From: Luidia sarsii
Taxonomy: Eukaryota; Echinodermata; Asteroidea; Paxillosida; Luidiidae
Reading direction: 5' to 3'
DNA length: 64,000 nt
Assembly (NCBI GenBank): GCA_949987565.1
Contig: OX465109.1
Span: 22,709,727 to 22,773,726, forward strand
The position numbers and the translations under genes are program-made. Shown here piece by piece: positions 1 to 13,779 of this stretch. The number at the start of each line of letters is the position of its first letter. The first letter of the stretch is position 1. The notes under the pieces are model-generated. The model saw nothing but the letters and a program-made list of their open reading frames with translations. It was not told the origin of the DNA and did no database searches.

Positions 1-3000
1 CGCAATGCGCCTGACTGTGATACACGTCACTCTTCTGCATGTCATGTTTCAATACCGCAATAAGCCTGACTGTGATACACGTCAATCTCCTGCCATGTCA
101 TGTTTCAATACCACAAAGCGCCTGACTGTGATACACGTCACTCTCCTGCCATGTCTTGTTTCAATACCGCAATGCGCCTGACTGTGATACACGTCACTCT
201 CCTGCCATGTCATGTTTCAATACCGCAATGCGCCTGAGTGTGATACACGTCACTCTCCTGCCATGTCATGTTTCAATACCGCAATAAGCCTGACGGTGAT
301 ACACGTCTCACTCCTGCCATGTCATGTTTCAATACCGCAATGCGCCTGACTGTGATACACGTCACTCTCCTGCCATGTCATGTTTCAATACTGCAATGAG
401 CCTGACTGTGATACATGTCACTCTCCTGCCATGTCATGTTTCAATACCGCAATGCGCCTGACTGTGATACACGTCATTCTCCTGCCATGTCATGTTTCAA
501 TACCGCAATGTGCCTGACTGTGATACACGTCACTCTCCTGCAATGTCATGTTTCAATACCGCAATGCGCCTGACTGTGATACACGTCACTCTTCTGCCAT
601 GTCATGTTTCAATACCGCAATAAGCCTGACTGTGATACACGTCACTCTCCTGCCATGTCATGTTTCAATACCACAAAGCACCTGACTATGATACACGTCA
701 CTCTCCTGCCATGTCTTGTTTCAATACCGCAATGCGCCTGACTGTGATACACGTCACTCTCCTGCCATGTCATGTTTCAATACCGCAATGCGCCTGAGTG
801 TGATACACGTCACTCTCCTGCCATGTCATGTTTCAATACCGCAATGCGCCTGACTGTGATACACGTCTCACTCCTGCCATGTCATGTTTCAATACCGCAA
901 TGCGCCTGACTGTGATACACGTAACTCTCCTGCCATGTCATGTTTCAATACCACAATGTGCCTGACTGTGATACACGTCACTCTCCTGCCATGTCATGTT
1001 TCAATACCGCAATGCGCCTGAGTGTGATACACGTCACTCTCCTGCCATGTCATGTTTCAATACCGCAATGCGCCTGACTGTGATACACGTCTCACTCCTG
1101 CCATGTCATGTTTCAATACCGCAATGCGCCTGACTGTGATACACGTAACTCTCCTGCCATGTCATGTTTCAATACCGCAATGTGCCTGACTGTGATACAT
1201 GTCACTCTCCTGCCATGTCATGTTTCAATACAGCAATGCGCCTGACTGTGATACACGTCACTCTCCTGCCATGTCATGTTTCAATACAGCAATGCGCCTG
1301 ACTGTGATACACGTCACTCTCCTGCCATGTCATGTTTCAATACCACAATGAGCCTGACTATGATACACGTCACTCTCCTGCCATGTCATGTTTCAATACC
1401 GCAATGCGCCTGACTGTGATACATGTCACTCTCCTGCCATGTCATGTATCAATACCGCAATGAGCCTGACTGTGATACATGTCACTCTCCTGCCATGTCA
1501 TGTTTCAATACCGCAATAAGCCTGACTGTGATACACGTCACTCTCCTGCCATATCATGTTTCAATATCGCAATGAGCCTGACTATGATACACGTCACTCT
1601 CCTGCCATGTCATGTTTAAATAGCGCAATGCGCCTGACTGTGATACACGTCACTCTCCTGCCATGTCATGTTTCAATACTGCAATGCGCCTGACTGTGAT
1701 ACATGTCACTCTCCTGCCATGTCATGTTTCAATACCGCAATGCGCCTGACTGTGATACACGTCATTCTCCTGCCATGTCATGTTTCAATACCGCAATGTG
1801 CCTGACTGTGATACACGTCACTCTCCTGCCATGTCATGTTTCAATACCGCAATGCGCCTGACTGTGATACACGTCACTCTCCTGCCATGTCATGTTTCAA
1901 TACCGCAAAAAGCCTGACTGTGATACACGTCACTCTCCTGCCATGTCATGTTTCAATACCACAATGAGCCTGACTGTGATACACGTCTCTCTCCTGCCAT
2001 GTCATGTTTTAAAACCGCAATGTACCTGACTGTGATACACGTCACTTTCCTGCCTTGTCATGTTTCAATACCGCAATGCGCCTGACTGTGATACACGTCA
2101 CTCTCCTGCCATGTCATGTTTCAATACCACAATGAGCCTGACTGTGATACACGTCACTCTCCTGCCATGTCATGTTTCAATACCGCAATGAGCCTGACTG
2201 CGATACACGTCACTCTCCTGCCATATCATGTTTCAATACCACAATGAGTCTGACTGTGATACACGTCACTCTCCTGCCATGTCATGTTTCAATACCACAA
2301 TGCGCCTGACTGTGATACACGTCACTCTCCTGCCATGTCATGTTTCAATACCACAATGCGCCTGACTGTGATACACGTCACTCTCCTGCCATGTCATGTT
2401 TCAATACCACAATGCGCCTGACTGTGATACACGTCACTCTCCTGCCATATCATGTTTCAATACCACAATGAGTCTGACTGTGATACACGTCACTCTCCTG
2501 CCATGTCATGTTTCAATACCGCAATGCGCCTGACTGTGATACACTTCACTCTCCTGCCATGTCATGTTTCAATACCACAATGAGCCTGACTGTGATACAC
2601 GTCACTCTCCTGCCATGTCATTTTTCAATACCGCAATGCGCCTGACTGTGATACACGTCACTCTCCTGCCATGTCATGTTTCAATACTGCAATGAGCCTG
2701 ACTGTGATACACGTCACTCTCCTGCCATGTCATGTTTCAATATCGCAATGCGCCTGACTGTTATACACGTCACTCTCCTGCCATGTCATGTTTCAATACC
2801 GCAATGCGCCTGACTGTGATACACGTCACTCTCCTGCCATGTCATGTATCAATACCGCAATGAGCCTGACTGTGATACATGTCACTCTCCTGCCATGTCA
2901 TGTTTCAATACCGCAATAAGCCTGACTGTGATACACGTCACTCTCCTGCCATATCATGTTTCAATATCGCAATGAGCCTGACTATGATACACGTCACTCT

Positions 3001-5991
3001 CCTGCCATGTCATGTTTCAATAGCGCAATGCGCCTGACTGTGATACACGTCACTCTCCTGCCATGTCATGTTTCAATACTGCAATGAGCCTGACTGTGAT
3101 ACATGTCACTCTCCTGCCATGTCATGTTTCAATACCGCAATGCGCCTGACTGTGATACACGTCATTCTCCTGCCATGTCATGTTTCAATACCGCAATGTG
3201 CCTGACTGTGATACACGTCACTCTCCTGCCATGTCATGTTTCAATACCGCAATGCGCCTGACTGTGATACACGTCACTCTCCTGCCATGTCATGTTTCAA
3301 TACCGCAAAAAGCCTGACTGTGATACACGTCACTCTCCTGCCATGTCATGTTTCAATACCACAATGAGCCTGACTGTGATACACGTCTCTCTCCTGCCAT
3401 GTCATGTTTTAAAACCGCAATGTACCTGACTGTGATACACGTCACTTTCCTGCCATGTCATGTTTCAATACCGCAATGCGCCTGACTGTGATACACGTCA
3501 CTCTCCTGCCATGTCATGTTTCAATACCACAATGAGCCTGACTGTGATACACGTCACTCTCCTGCCATGTCATGTTTCAATACCGCAATAAGCCTGACTG
3601 CGATACACGTCACTCTCCTGCCATATCATGTTTCAATACCGCAATGCGCCTGACAGTGATAAACATCACTCTCCTGCCATGTCATCTTTCAATACCGCAA
3701 TGAGCCTGACTGCGATACACGTCACTCTCCTGCCATATCATGTTTCAATACCTCAATGAGCCTGACTGTGATACACGTCACTCTCCTGCCATGTCATGTT
3801 TCAATACCACAATGCGCCTGACTGTGATACACGTCACTCTCCTGCCATGTCATGTTTCAATACCACAATGCGCCTGACTGTGATACACGTCACTCTCCTG
3901 CCATATCATGTTTCAATACCACAATGAGACTGACTGTGATACACGTCACTCTACTGCCATGTAGTCTTTCAATACCGCAATGCGCCTGACTGTGATACAC
4001 TTCACTCTCCTGCCATGTCATGTTTCAATACCACAATGAGCCTGACTGTGATACACGTCACTCTCCTGCCATGTCATTTTTCAATACCGCAATGCGCCTG
4101 ACTGTGATACACGTCACTCTCCTGCCATGTCATGTTTCAATACTGCAATGAGCCTGACTGTGATACACGTCACTCTCCTGCCATGTCATTTTTCAATACC
4201 GCAATGCGCCTGACTGTGATACACGTCACTCTCCTGCCATGTCATGTTTCAATACCGCAATAAGCCTGACTGTGATACACGTCACTCTCCTGCCATATCA
4301 TGTTTCAATATCGCAATGAGCCTGACTATGATACACGTCACTCTCCTGCCATGTCATGTTTCAATAGCGCAATGCGCCTGACTGTGATACACGTCACTCT
4401 CCTGCCATGTCATGTTTCAATACTGCAATGAGCCTGACTGTGATACATGTCACTCTCCTGCCATGTCATGTTTCAATACCGCAATGCGCCTGACTGTGAT
4501 ACACGTCATTCTCCTGCCATGTCATGTTTCAATACCGCAATGTGCCTGACTGTGATACACGTCACTCTCCTGCCATGTCATGTTTCAATACCGCAATGCG
4601 CCTGACTGTGATACACGTCACTCTCCTGCCATGTCATGTTTCAATACCGCAAAAAGCCTGACTGTGATACACGTCACTCTCCTGCCATGTCATGTTTCAA
4701 TACCACAATGAGCCTGACTGTGATACACGTCTCTCTCCTGCCATGTCATGTTTTAAAACCGCAATGTACCTGACTGTGATACACGTCACTTTCCTGCCAT
4801 GTCATGTTTCAATACCGCAATGCGCCTGACTGTGATACACGTCACTCTCCTGCCATGTCATGTTTCAATACCACAATGAGCCTGACTGTGATACACGTCA
4901 CTCTCCTGCCATGTCATGTTTCAATACCGCAATAAGCCTGACTGCGATACACGTCACTCTCCTGCCATATCATGTTTCAATACCGCAATGCGCCTGACAG
5001 TGATAAACATCACTCTCCTGCCATGTCATGTTTCAATACCGCAATGAGCCTGACTGCGATACACGTCACTCTCCTGCCATATCATGTTTCAATACCACAA
5101 TGAGCCTGACTGTGATACACGTCACTCTCCTGCCATGTCATGTTTCAATACCACAATGCGCCTGACTGTGATACACGTCACTCTCCTGCCATGTCATGTT
5201 TCAATACCACAATGCGCCTGACTGTGATACACGTCACTCTCCTGCCATGTCATGTTTCAATACCACAATGCGCCTGACTGTGATACACGTCACTCTCCTG
5301 CCATATCATGTTTCAATACCACAATGAGACTGACTGTGATACACGTCACTCTACTGCCATGTAGTCTTTCAAAACCGCAATGCGCCTGACTGTGATACAC
5401 TTCACTCTCCTGCCATGTCATGTTTCAATACCACAATGAGCCTGACTGTGATACACGTCACTCTCCTGCCATGTCATTTTTCAATACCGCAATGCGCCTG
5501 ACTGTGATACACGTCACTCTCCTGCCATGTCATGTTTCAATACTGCAATGAGCCTGACTGTGATACACGTCACTCTCCTGCCATGTCATTTTTCAATACC
5601 GCAATGCGCCTGACTGTGATACACGTCACTCTCCTGCCATGTCATGTTTCAATACTGCAATGAGCCTGACTGTGATACATGTCACTCTCCTGCCATGTCA
5701 TGTTTCAATACCGCAATGCGCCTGACTGTGTTACACGTCATTCTCCTGCCATGTCATGTTTCAATACCGCAATGTGCCTGACTGTGATACACGTTACTCT
5801 CCTGCCTTGTCATGTTTCAATACCGCAATGCGCCTGAATGTGATACACGTCACTCTCCTGCCATGTCATGTTTCAATACCGCAATGCGCCTGACTGTGAT
5901 ACACGTCACTCTCCTGCAATGTCATGTTTCAATACCGCAATACGCCTGACTGTGATACACGTCACTCTCCTGCCATGTCATGTTTCAATAC
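1..5991 (+). repeat. Large higher-order repeat, copy A
   Basis: This segment of about 107 monomers is followed directly by copy B at an offset of 5,991 bp (107 x 56 minus 1). The missing base comes from a 55-bp monomer at 1-55 (CTTCTGCATG, one C short) that recurs at 5,992 and 12,319. Markers shared with B at exactly this offset include CACAAAGCACC (671 and 6,662), CATGTTTAAATAGC (1,611 and 7,602) and GTCATGTTTTAAAACC (2,001 and 7,992). The match holds to about 5,070. From there to 5,991, A and B differ in content although they share scattered monomer types. Since the window starts here, the unit may extend further left. Confidence 0.9.
1441..5640 (+). repeat. Three nested ~1.4 kb sub-repeats inside copy A
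   Basis: Copy A contains its own tandem repetition. The marker GTCATGTTTTAAAACC lies at 2,001, 3,401 and 4,745, steps of 1,400 (25 monomers) and 1,344 bp (24 monomers). CCGCAATAAG followed by CATATCATG shows the same steps at 1,511, 2,911 and 4,255. The first two units start with a GTCATGTATC monomer (1,441 and 2,841), which the third lacks, explaining the one-monomer difference. CTACTGCCATGTAGTCT at 3,951 and 5,351 is present only in the second and third units, so the first is the more diverged. Unit edges are approximate to one monomer. Confidence 0.88.
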
Positions 5992-8900
5992 CGCAATGCG
6001 CCTGACTGTGATACACGTCACTCTTCTGCATGTCATGTTTCAATACCGCAATAAGCCTGACTGTGATACACGTCAATCTCCTGCCATGTCATGTTTCAAT
6101 ACCACAAAGCGCCTGACTGTGATACACGTCACTCTCCTGCCATGTCTTGTTTCAATACCGCAATGCGCCTGACTGTGATACACGTCACTCTCCTGCCATG
6201 TCATGTTTCAATACCGCAATGCGCCTGAGTGTGATACACGTCACTCTCCTGCCATGTCATGTTTCAATACCGCAATAAGCCTGACGGTGATACACGTCTC
6301 ACTCCTGCCATGTCATGTTTCAATACCGCAATGCGCCTGACTGTGATACACGTCACTCTCCTGCCATGTCATGTTTCAATACTGCAATGAGCCTGACTGT
6401 GATACATGTCACTCTCCTGCCATGTCATGTTTCAATACCGCAATGCGCCTGACTGTGATACACGTCATTCTCCTGCCATGTCATGTTTCAATACCGCAAT
6501 GTGCCTGACTGTGATACACGTCACTCTCCTGCAATGTCATGTTTCAATACCGCAATGCGCCTGACTGTGATACACGTCACTCTTCTGCCATGTCATGTTT
6601 CAATACCGCAATAAGCCTGACTGTGATACACGTCACTCTCCTGCCATGTCATGTTTCAATACCACAAAGCACCTGACTATGATACACGTCACTCTCCTGC
6701 CATGTCTTGTTTCAATACCGCAATGCGCCTGACTGTGATACACGTCACTCTCCTGCCATGTCATGTTTCAATACCGCAATGCGCCTGAGTGTGATACACG
6801 TCACTCTCCTGCCATGTCATGTTTCAATACCGCAATGCGCCTGACTGTGATACACGTCTCACTCCTGCCATGTCATGTTTCAATACCGCAATGCGCCTGA
6901 CTGTGATACACGTAACTCTCCTGCCATGTCATGTTTCAATACCACAATGTGCCTGACTGTGATACACGTCACTCTCCTGCCATGTCATGTTTCAATACCG
7001 CAATGCGCCTGAGTGTGATACACGTCACTCTCCTGCCATGTCATGTTTCAATACCGCAATGCGCCTGACTGTGATACACGTCTCACTCCTGCCATGTCAT
7101 GTTTCAATACCGCAATGCGCCTGACTGTGATACACGTAACTCTCCTGCCATGTCATGTTTCAATACCGCAATGTGCCTGACTGTGATACATGTCACTCTC
7201 CTGCCATGTCATGTTTCAATACAGCAATGCGCCTGACTGTGATACACGTCACTCTCCTGCCATGTCATGTTTCAATACAGCAATGCGCCTGACTGTGATA
7301 CACGTCACTCTCCTGCCATGTCATGTTTCAATACCACAATGAGCCTGACTATGATACACGTCACTCTCCTGCCATGTCATGTTTCAATACCGCAATGCGC
7401 CTGACTGTGATACATGTCACTCTCCTGCCATGTCATGTATCAATACCGCAATGAGCCTGACTGTGATACATGTCACTCTCCTGCCATGTCATGTTTCAAT
7501 ACCGCAATAAGCCTGACTGTGATACACGTCACTCTCCTGCCATATCATGTTTCAATATCGCAATGAGCCTGACTATGATACACGTCACTCTCCTGCCATG
7601 TCATGTTTAAATAGCGCAATGCGCCTGACTGTGATACACGTCACTCTCCTGCCATGTCATGTTTCAATACTGCAATGCGCCTGACTGTGATACATGTCAC
7701 TCTCCTGCCATGTCATGTTTCAATACCGCAATGCGCCTGACTGTGATACACGTCATTCTCCTGCCATGTCATGTTTCAATACCGCAATGTGCCTGACTGT
7801 GATACACGTCACTCTCCTGCCATGTCATGTTTCAATACCGCAATGCGCCTGACTGTGATACACGTCACTCTCCTGCCATGTCATGTTTCAATACCGCAAA
7901 AAGCCTGACTGTGATACACGTCACTCTCCTGCCATGTCATGTTTCAATACCACAATGAGCCTGACTGTGATACACGTCTCTCTCCTGCCATGTCATGTTT
8001 TAAAACCGCAATGTACCTGACTGTGATACACGTCACTTTCCTGCCTTGTCATGTTTCAATACCGCAATGCGCCTGACTGTGATACACGTCACTCTCCTGC
8101 CATGTCATGTTTCAATACCACAATGAGCCTGACTGTGATACACGTCACTCTCCTGCCATGTCATGTTTCAATACCGCAATGAGCCTGACTGCGATACACG
8201 TCACTCTCCTGCCATATCATGTTTCAATACCACAATGAGTCTGACTGTGATACACGTCACTCTCCTGCCATGTCATGTTTCAATACCACAATGCGCCTGA
8301 CTGTGATACACGTCACTCTCCTGCCATGTCATGTTTCAATACCACAATGCGCCTGACTGTGATACACGTCACTCTCCTGCCATGTCATGTTTCAATACCA
8401 CAATGCGCCTGACTGTGATACACGTCACTCTCCTGCCATATCATGTTTCAATACCACAATGAGTCTGACTGTGATACACGTCACTCTCCTGCCATGTCAT
8501 GTTTCAATACCGCAATGCGCCTGACTGTGATACACTTCACTCTCCTGCCATGTCATGTTTCAATACCACAATGAGCCTGACTGTGATACACGTCACTCTC
8601 CTGCCATGTCATTTTTCAATACCGCAATGCGCCTGACTGTGATACACGTCACTCTCCTGCCATGTCATGTTTCAATACTGCAATGAGCCTGACTGTGATA
8701 CACGTCACTCTCCTGCCATGTCATGTTTCAATATCGCAATGCGCCTGACTGTTATACACGTCACTCTCCTGCCATGTCATGTTTCAATACCGCAATGCGC
8801 CTGACTGTGATACACGTCACTCTCCTGCCATGTCATGTATCAATACCGCAATGAGCCTGACTGTGATACATGTCACTCTCCTGCCATGTCATGTTTCAAT

Positions 8901-11060
8901 ACCGCAATAAGCCTGACTGTGATACACGTCACTCTCCTGCCATATCATGTTTCAATATCGCAATGAGCCTGACTATGATACACGTCACTCTCCTGCCATG
9001 TCATGTTTCAATAGCGCAATGCGCCTGACTGTGATACACGTCACTCTCCTGCCATGTCATGTTTCAATACTGCAATGAGCCTGACTGTGATACATGTCAC
9101 TCTCCTGCCATGTCATGTTTCAATACCGCAATGCGCCTGACTGTGATACACGTCATTCTCCTGCCATGTCATGTTTCAATACCGCAATGTGCCTGACTGT
9201 GATACACGTCACTCTCCTGCCATGTCATGTTTCAATACCGCAATGCGCCTGACTGTGATACACGTCACTCTCCTGCCATGTCATGTTTCAATACCGCAAA
9301 AAGCCTGACTGTGATACACGTCACTCTCCTGCCATGTCATGTTTCAATACCACAATGAGCCTGACTGTGATACACGTCTCTCTCCTGCCATGTCATGTTT
9401 TAAAACCGCAATGTACCTGACTGTGATACACGTCACTTTCCTGCCATGTCATGTTTCAATACCGCAATGCGCCTGACTGTGATACACGTCACTCTCCTGC
9501 CATGTCATGTTTCAATACCACAATGAGCCTGACTGTGATACACGTCACTCTCCTGCCATGTCATGTTTCAATACCGCAATAAGCCTGACTGCGATACACG
9601 TCACTCTCCTGCCATATCATGTTTCAATACCGCAATGCGCCTGACAGTGATAAACATCACTCTCCTGCCATGTCATCTTTCAATACCGCAATGAGCCTGA
9701 CTGCGATACACGTCACTCTCCTGCCATATCATGTTTCAATACCTCAATGAGCCTGACTGTGATACACGTCACTCTCCTGCCATGTCATGTTTCAATACCA
9801 CAATGCGCCTGACTGTGATACACGTCACTCTCCTGCCATGTCATGTTTCAATACCACAATGCGCCTGACTGTGATACACGTCACTCTCCTGCCATATCAT
9901 GTTTCAATACCACAATGAGACTGACTGTGATACACGTCACTCTACTGCCATGTAGTCTTTCAATACCGCAATGCGCCTGACTGTGATACACTTCACTCTC
10001 CTGCCATGTCATGTTTCAATACCACAATGAGCCTGACTGTGATACACGTCACTCTCCTGCCATGTCATTTTTCAATACCGCAATGCGCCTGACTGTGATA
10101 CACGTCACTCTCCTGCCATGTCATGTTTCAATACTGCAATGAGCCTGACTGTGATACACGTCACTCTCCTGCCATGTCATTTTTCAATACCGCAATGCGC
10201 CTGACTGTGATACACGTCACTCTCCTGCCATGTCATGTTTCAATACCGCAATAAGCCTGACTGTGATACACGTCACTCTCCTGCCATATCATGTTTCAAT
10301 ATCGCAATGAGCCTGACTATGATACACGTCACTCTCCTGCCATGTCATGTTTCAATAGCGCAATGCGCCTGACTGTGATACACGTCACTCTCCTGCCATG
10401 TCATGTTTCAATACTGCAATGAGCCTGACTGTGATACATGTCACTCTCCTGCCATGTCATGTTTCAATACCGCAATGCGCCTGACTGTGATACACGTCAT
10501 TCTCCTGCCATGTCATGTTTCAATACCGCAATGTGCCTGACTGTGATACACGTCACTCTCCTGCCATGTCATGTTTCAATACCGCAATGCGCCTGACTGT
10601 GATACACGTCACTCTCCTGCCATGTCATGTTTCAATACCGCAAAAAGCCTGACTGTGATACACGTCACTCTCCTGCCATGTCATGTTTCAATACCACAAT
10701 GAGCCTGACTGTGATACACGTCTCTCTCCTGCCATGTCATGTTTTAAAACCGCAATGTACCTGACTGTGATACACGTCACTTTCCTGCCATGTCATGTTT
10801 CAATACCGCAATGCGCCTGACTGTGATACACGTCACTCTCCTGCCATGTCATGTTTCAATACCACAATGAGCCTGACTGTGATACACGTCACTCTCCTGC
10901 CATGTCATGTTTCAATACCGCAATAAGCCTGACTGCGATACACGTCACTCTCCTGCCATATCATGTTTCAATACCGCAATGCGCCTGACAGTGATAAACA
11001 TCACTCTCCTGCCATGTCATGTTTCAATACCGCAATGAGCCTGACTGCGATACACGTCAT
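5992..11060 (+). repeat. Large higher-order repeat, copy B
   Basis: This segment matches 1-5,070 at a constant offset of 5,991 bp, with no difference noticed at the many positions compared. Shared rare variants include GCCTTGTC after the TTTTAAAA monomer, GACTGTTATACACG (about 2,755 and 8,746) and GTCATCTTTC (about 3,681 and 9,672). The nested ~1.4 kb units recur, with TTTTAAAACC markers at 7,992, 9,392 and 10,736. The match breaks near 11,060, where B continues with GTCATTCTCC and A with GTCACTCTCC followed by CATATCATG. Such high identity implies recent unequal exchange or local amplification. Confidence 0.9.
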
Positions 11061-12318
11061 TCTCCTGCCATGTCATGTTTCAATACCGCAATGCGCCTGA
11101 CTGTGATACACGTCACTCTCCTGCCATGTCTTGTTTCAATACCACAAAGCGCCTGACTGTGATACACGTCACTCTCCTGCCATGTCATGTTTCAATACCG
11201 CAATGCGCCTGACTGGGATACACGTCTCTCTCCTGTCATGTCAGTTTTTAATACCACAATGCGCCTGGCTGCGATACACGTCACTCTCCTGCCACGTCAT
11301 GTTTCAATACCGCAATGCGCCTGACTGTGATACACGTCACTCTCCTGCCATGTCATGTTTCAATACCGCAATGCGCCTGACTGTGATACACGTCATTCTC
11401 CTGCCATGTCATGTTTTAATACCGCAATGTGCCTGACTGTGATACACGTCACTCTCCTGCCATGTCATGTTTCAATACCACAATGCGCCTGACTGTGATA
11501 CACGTCTCTCTCCTGTCATGTCATGATTCAATACCACAATGCGCCTGACTGGGATACACGTCTCTCTCCTGTCATGTCATGTTTTAATACCACAATGCGC
11601 CTGGCTGCGATACACGTCTCTCTCCTGCCACGTCATGTTTCAATACCGCAATGCGCCTGACTGTTATACACGTAACTCTCCTGCCATGTCATGTTTCAAT
11701 ACCAGAATGCGCCTGACTGTGATACACGTCACTCTCCTGCCGTGTCATGTTTCAATACCGCAATGTGCCTGACTGTGATACACGTCTCTCTCCTGCCATG
11801 TCATGTTTCAATACCGCAATGTGCCTGACTGTGATACACGTCACTCTCCTGCCATGTCATGTTTCAATACCGCAATGCGCCTGACTGTGATACACGTCTC
11901 TCTCCTGCCATGTCATGTTTCAATACCGCAATGCGCCTGAGTGTGATACACGTCACTCTCCTGCCATGTCATGTTTCAATACCGCAATGCGCCTGAGTGT
12001 GATACACGTCACTCTCCTGCCATGTCATGTTTCAATATCGCAATGAGCCTGACTATGATACGCGTCACTCTCCTGCCATGTCATGTTTCAATACCGCAAT
12101 GCGCCTGACTGTGATACACGTAACTCTCCTGCCATGTCATGTTTCAATACTGCAATGAGCCTGACTGTGATACATGTCACTCTCCTGCCATGTCATGTTT
12201 CAATACCGCAATGCGCCTGACTGTGATACACGTCATTCTCCTGCCATGTCATGTTTCAATACCGCAATGTGCCTGACTGTGATACACGTCACTCTCCTGC
12301 AATGTCATGTTTCAATAC
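11061..12318 (+). repeat. Mosaic tail of copy B
   Basis: These ~22 monomers replace the end of copy A. They carry the GG block, a run of variants (CTGACTGGGATAC, CTGGCTGCGATAC, GTCATGATTC, CCAGAATGCG) seen again near 23.3, 26.5, 32.1, 35.3, 38.7 and 43.7 kb. Near 12,040-12,060 comes GACTATGATACGCGTC, a marker shared with 36,411 and 40,277. From about 12,120 the sequence returns to monomers like those before the A/B boundary. B is therefore 336 bp (six monomers) longer than A, since 12,319 minus 5,992 is 6,327. Open frames here (11,131-11,436 and 11,539-11,772) are satellite by-products. Confidence 0.8.
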
Positions 12319-13779
12319 CGCAATGCGCCTGACTGTGATACACGTCACTCTTCTGCATGTCATGTTTCAATACCGCAATAAGCCTGACTGTGATACACGT
12401 CAATCTCCTGCCATGTCATGTTTCAATACCACAAAGCGCCTGACTGTGATACACGTCACTCTCCTGCCATGTCTTGTTTCAATACCGCAATGCGCCTGAC
12501 TGTGATACACGTCACTCTCCTGCCATGTCATGTTTCAATACCGCAATGCGCCTGAGTGTGATACACGTCACTCTCCTGCCATGTCATGTTTCAATACCGC
12601 AATAAGCCTGACGGTGATACACGTCTCACTCCTGCCATGTCATGTTTCAATACCGCAATGCGCCTGACTGTGATACACGTCACTCTCCTGCCATGTCATG
12701 TTTCAATACTGCAATGAGCCTGACTGTGATACATGTCACTCTCCTGCCATGTCATGTTTCAATACCGCAATGCGCCTGACTGTGATACACGTCATTCTCC
12801 TGCCATGTCATGTTTCAATACCGCAATGTGCCTGACTGTGATACACGTCACTCTCCTGCAATGTCATGTTTCAATACCGCAATGCGCCTGACTGTGATAC
12901 ACGTCACTCTTCTGCCATGTCATGTTTCAATACCGCAATAAGCCTGACTGTGATACACGTCACTCTCCTGCCATGTCATGTTTCAATACCGCAATGCGCC
13001 TGACTGTGATACATGTCACTCTCCTGCCATGTCATGTTTCAATACCACAATGTGCCTGACTGTGATACACGTCACTCTCCTGCCATGTCATGTTTCAATA
13101 TCGCAATGCGCCTGACTGTGATACACGTCACTCTCCTGCCATGTCATGTTTCAATACCGCAATGTGCCTGACTGTAATACACGTCACTCTCCTGCCATGT
13201 CATGTTTCAATACCGCAATGCGCCTGACTGTGATACATGTCACTCTCCTGCCATGTCATGTATCAATACCGCAATGAGCCTGACTGTGATACATGTCACT
13301 CTCCTGCCATGTCATGTTTCAATACCGCAATAAGCCTGACTGTGATACACGTCACTCTCCTGCCATATCATGTTTCAATATCGCAATGAGCCTGACTATT
13401 ATACACGTCACTCTCCTGCCATGTCATGTTTAAATAGCGCAATGCGCCTGACTGTGATACACGTCACTCTCCTGCCATGTCATGTTTCAATACTGCAATG
13501 CGCCTGACTGTGATACATGTCACTCTCCTGCCATGTCATGTTTCAATACCGCAATGCGCCTGACTGTGATACACGTCATTCTCCTGCCATGTCATGTTTC
13601 AATACCGCAATGTGCCTGACTGTGATACACGTCACTCTCCTGCCATGTCATGTTTCAATACCGCAATGCGCCTGACTGTGATACACGTCACTCTCCTGCC
13701 ATGTCATGTTTCAATACCGCAAAAAGCCTGACTGTGATACACGTCACTCTCCTGCCATGTCATGTTTCAATACCACAAT
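12319..13779 (+). repeat. Third HOR copy (C), first part, shortened
   Basis: The segment starts with the same 55-bp CTTCTGCATG monomer as A and B and follows B at offset 6,327 to about 12,960, including the rare CTGACGGTGATAC. It then leaves the B order for a few monomers and resumes at offset 5,823 near 13,200 (GTCATGTATC monomer). The offset change of 504 bp is nine monomers lost relative to B. The TTTAAATAGC marker follows at about 13,430, as in A and B. The monomer at about 13,390 has a private GACTATTATAC. Confidence 0.82.
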
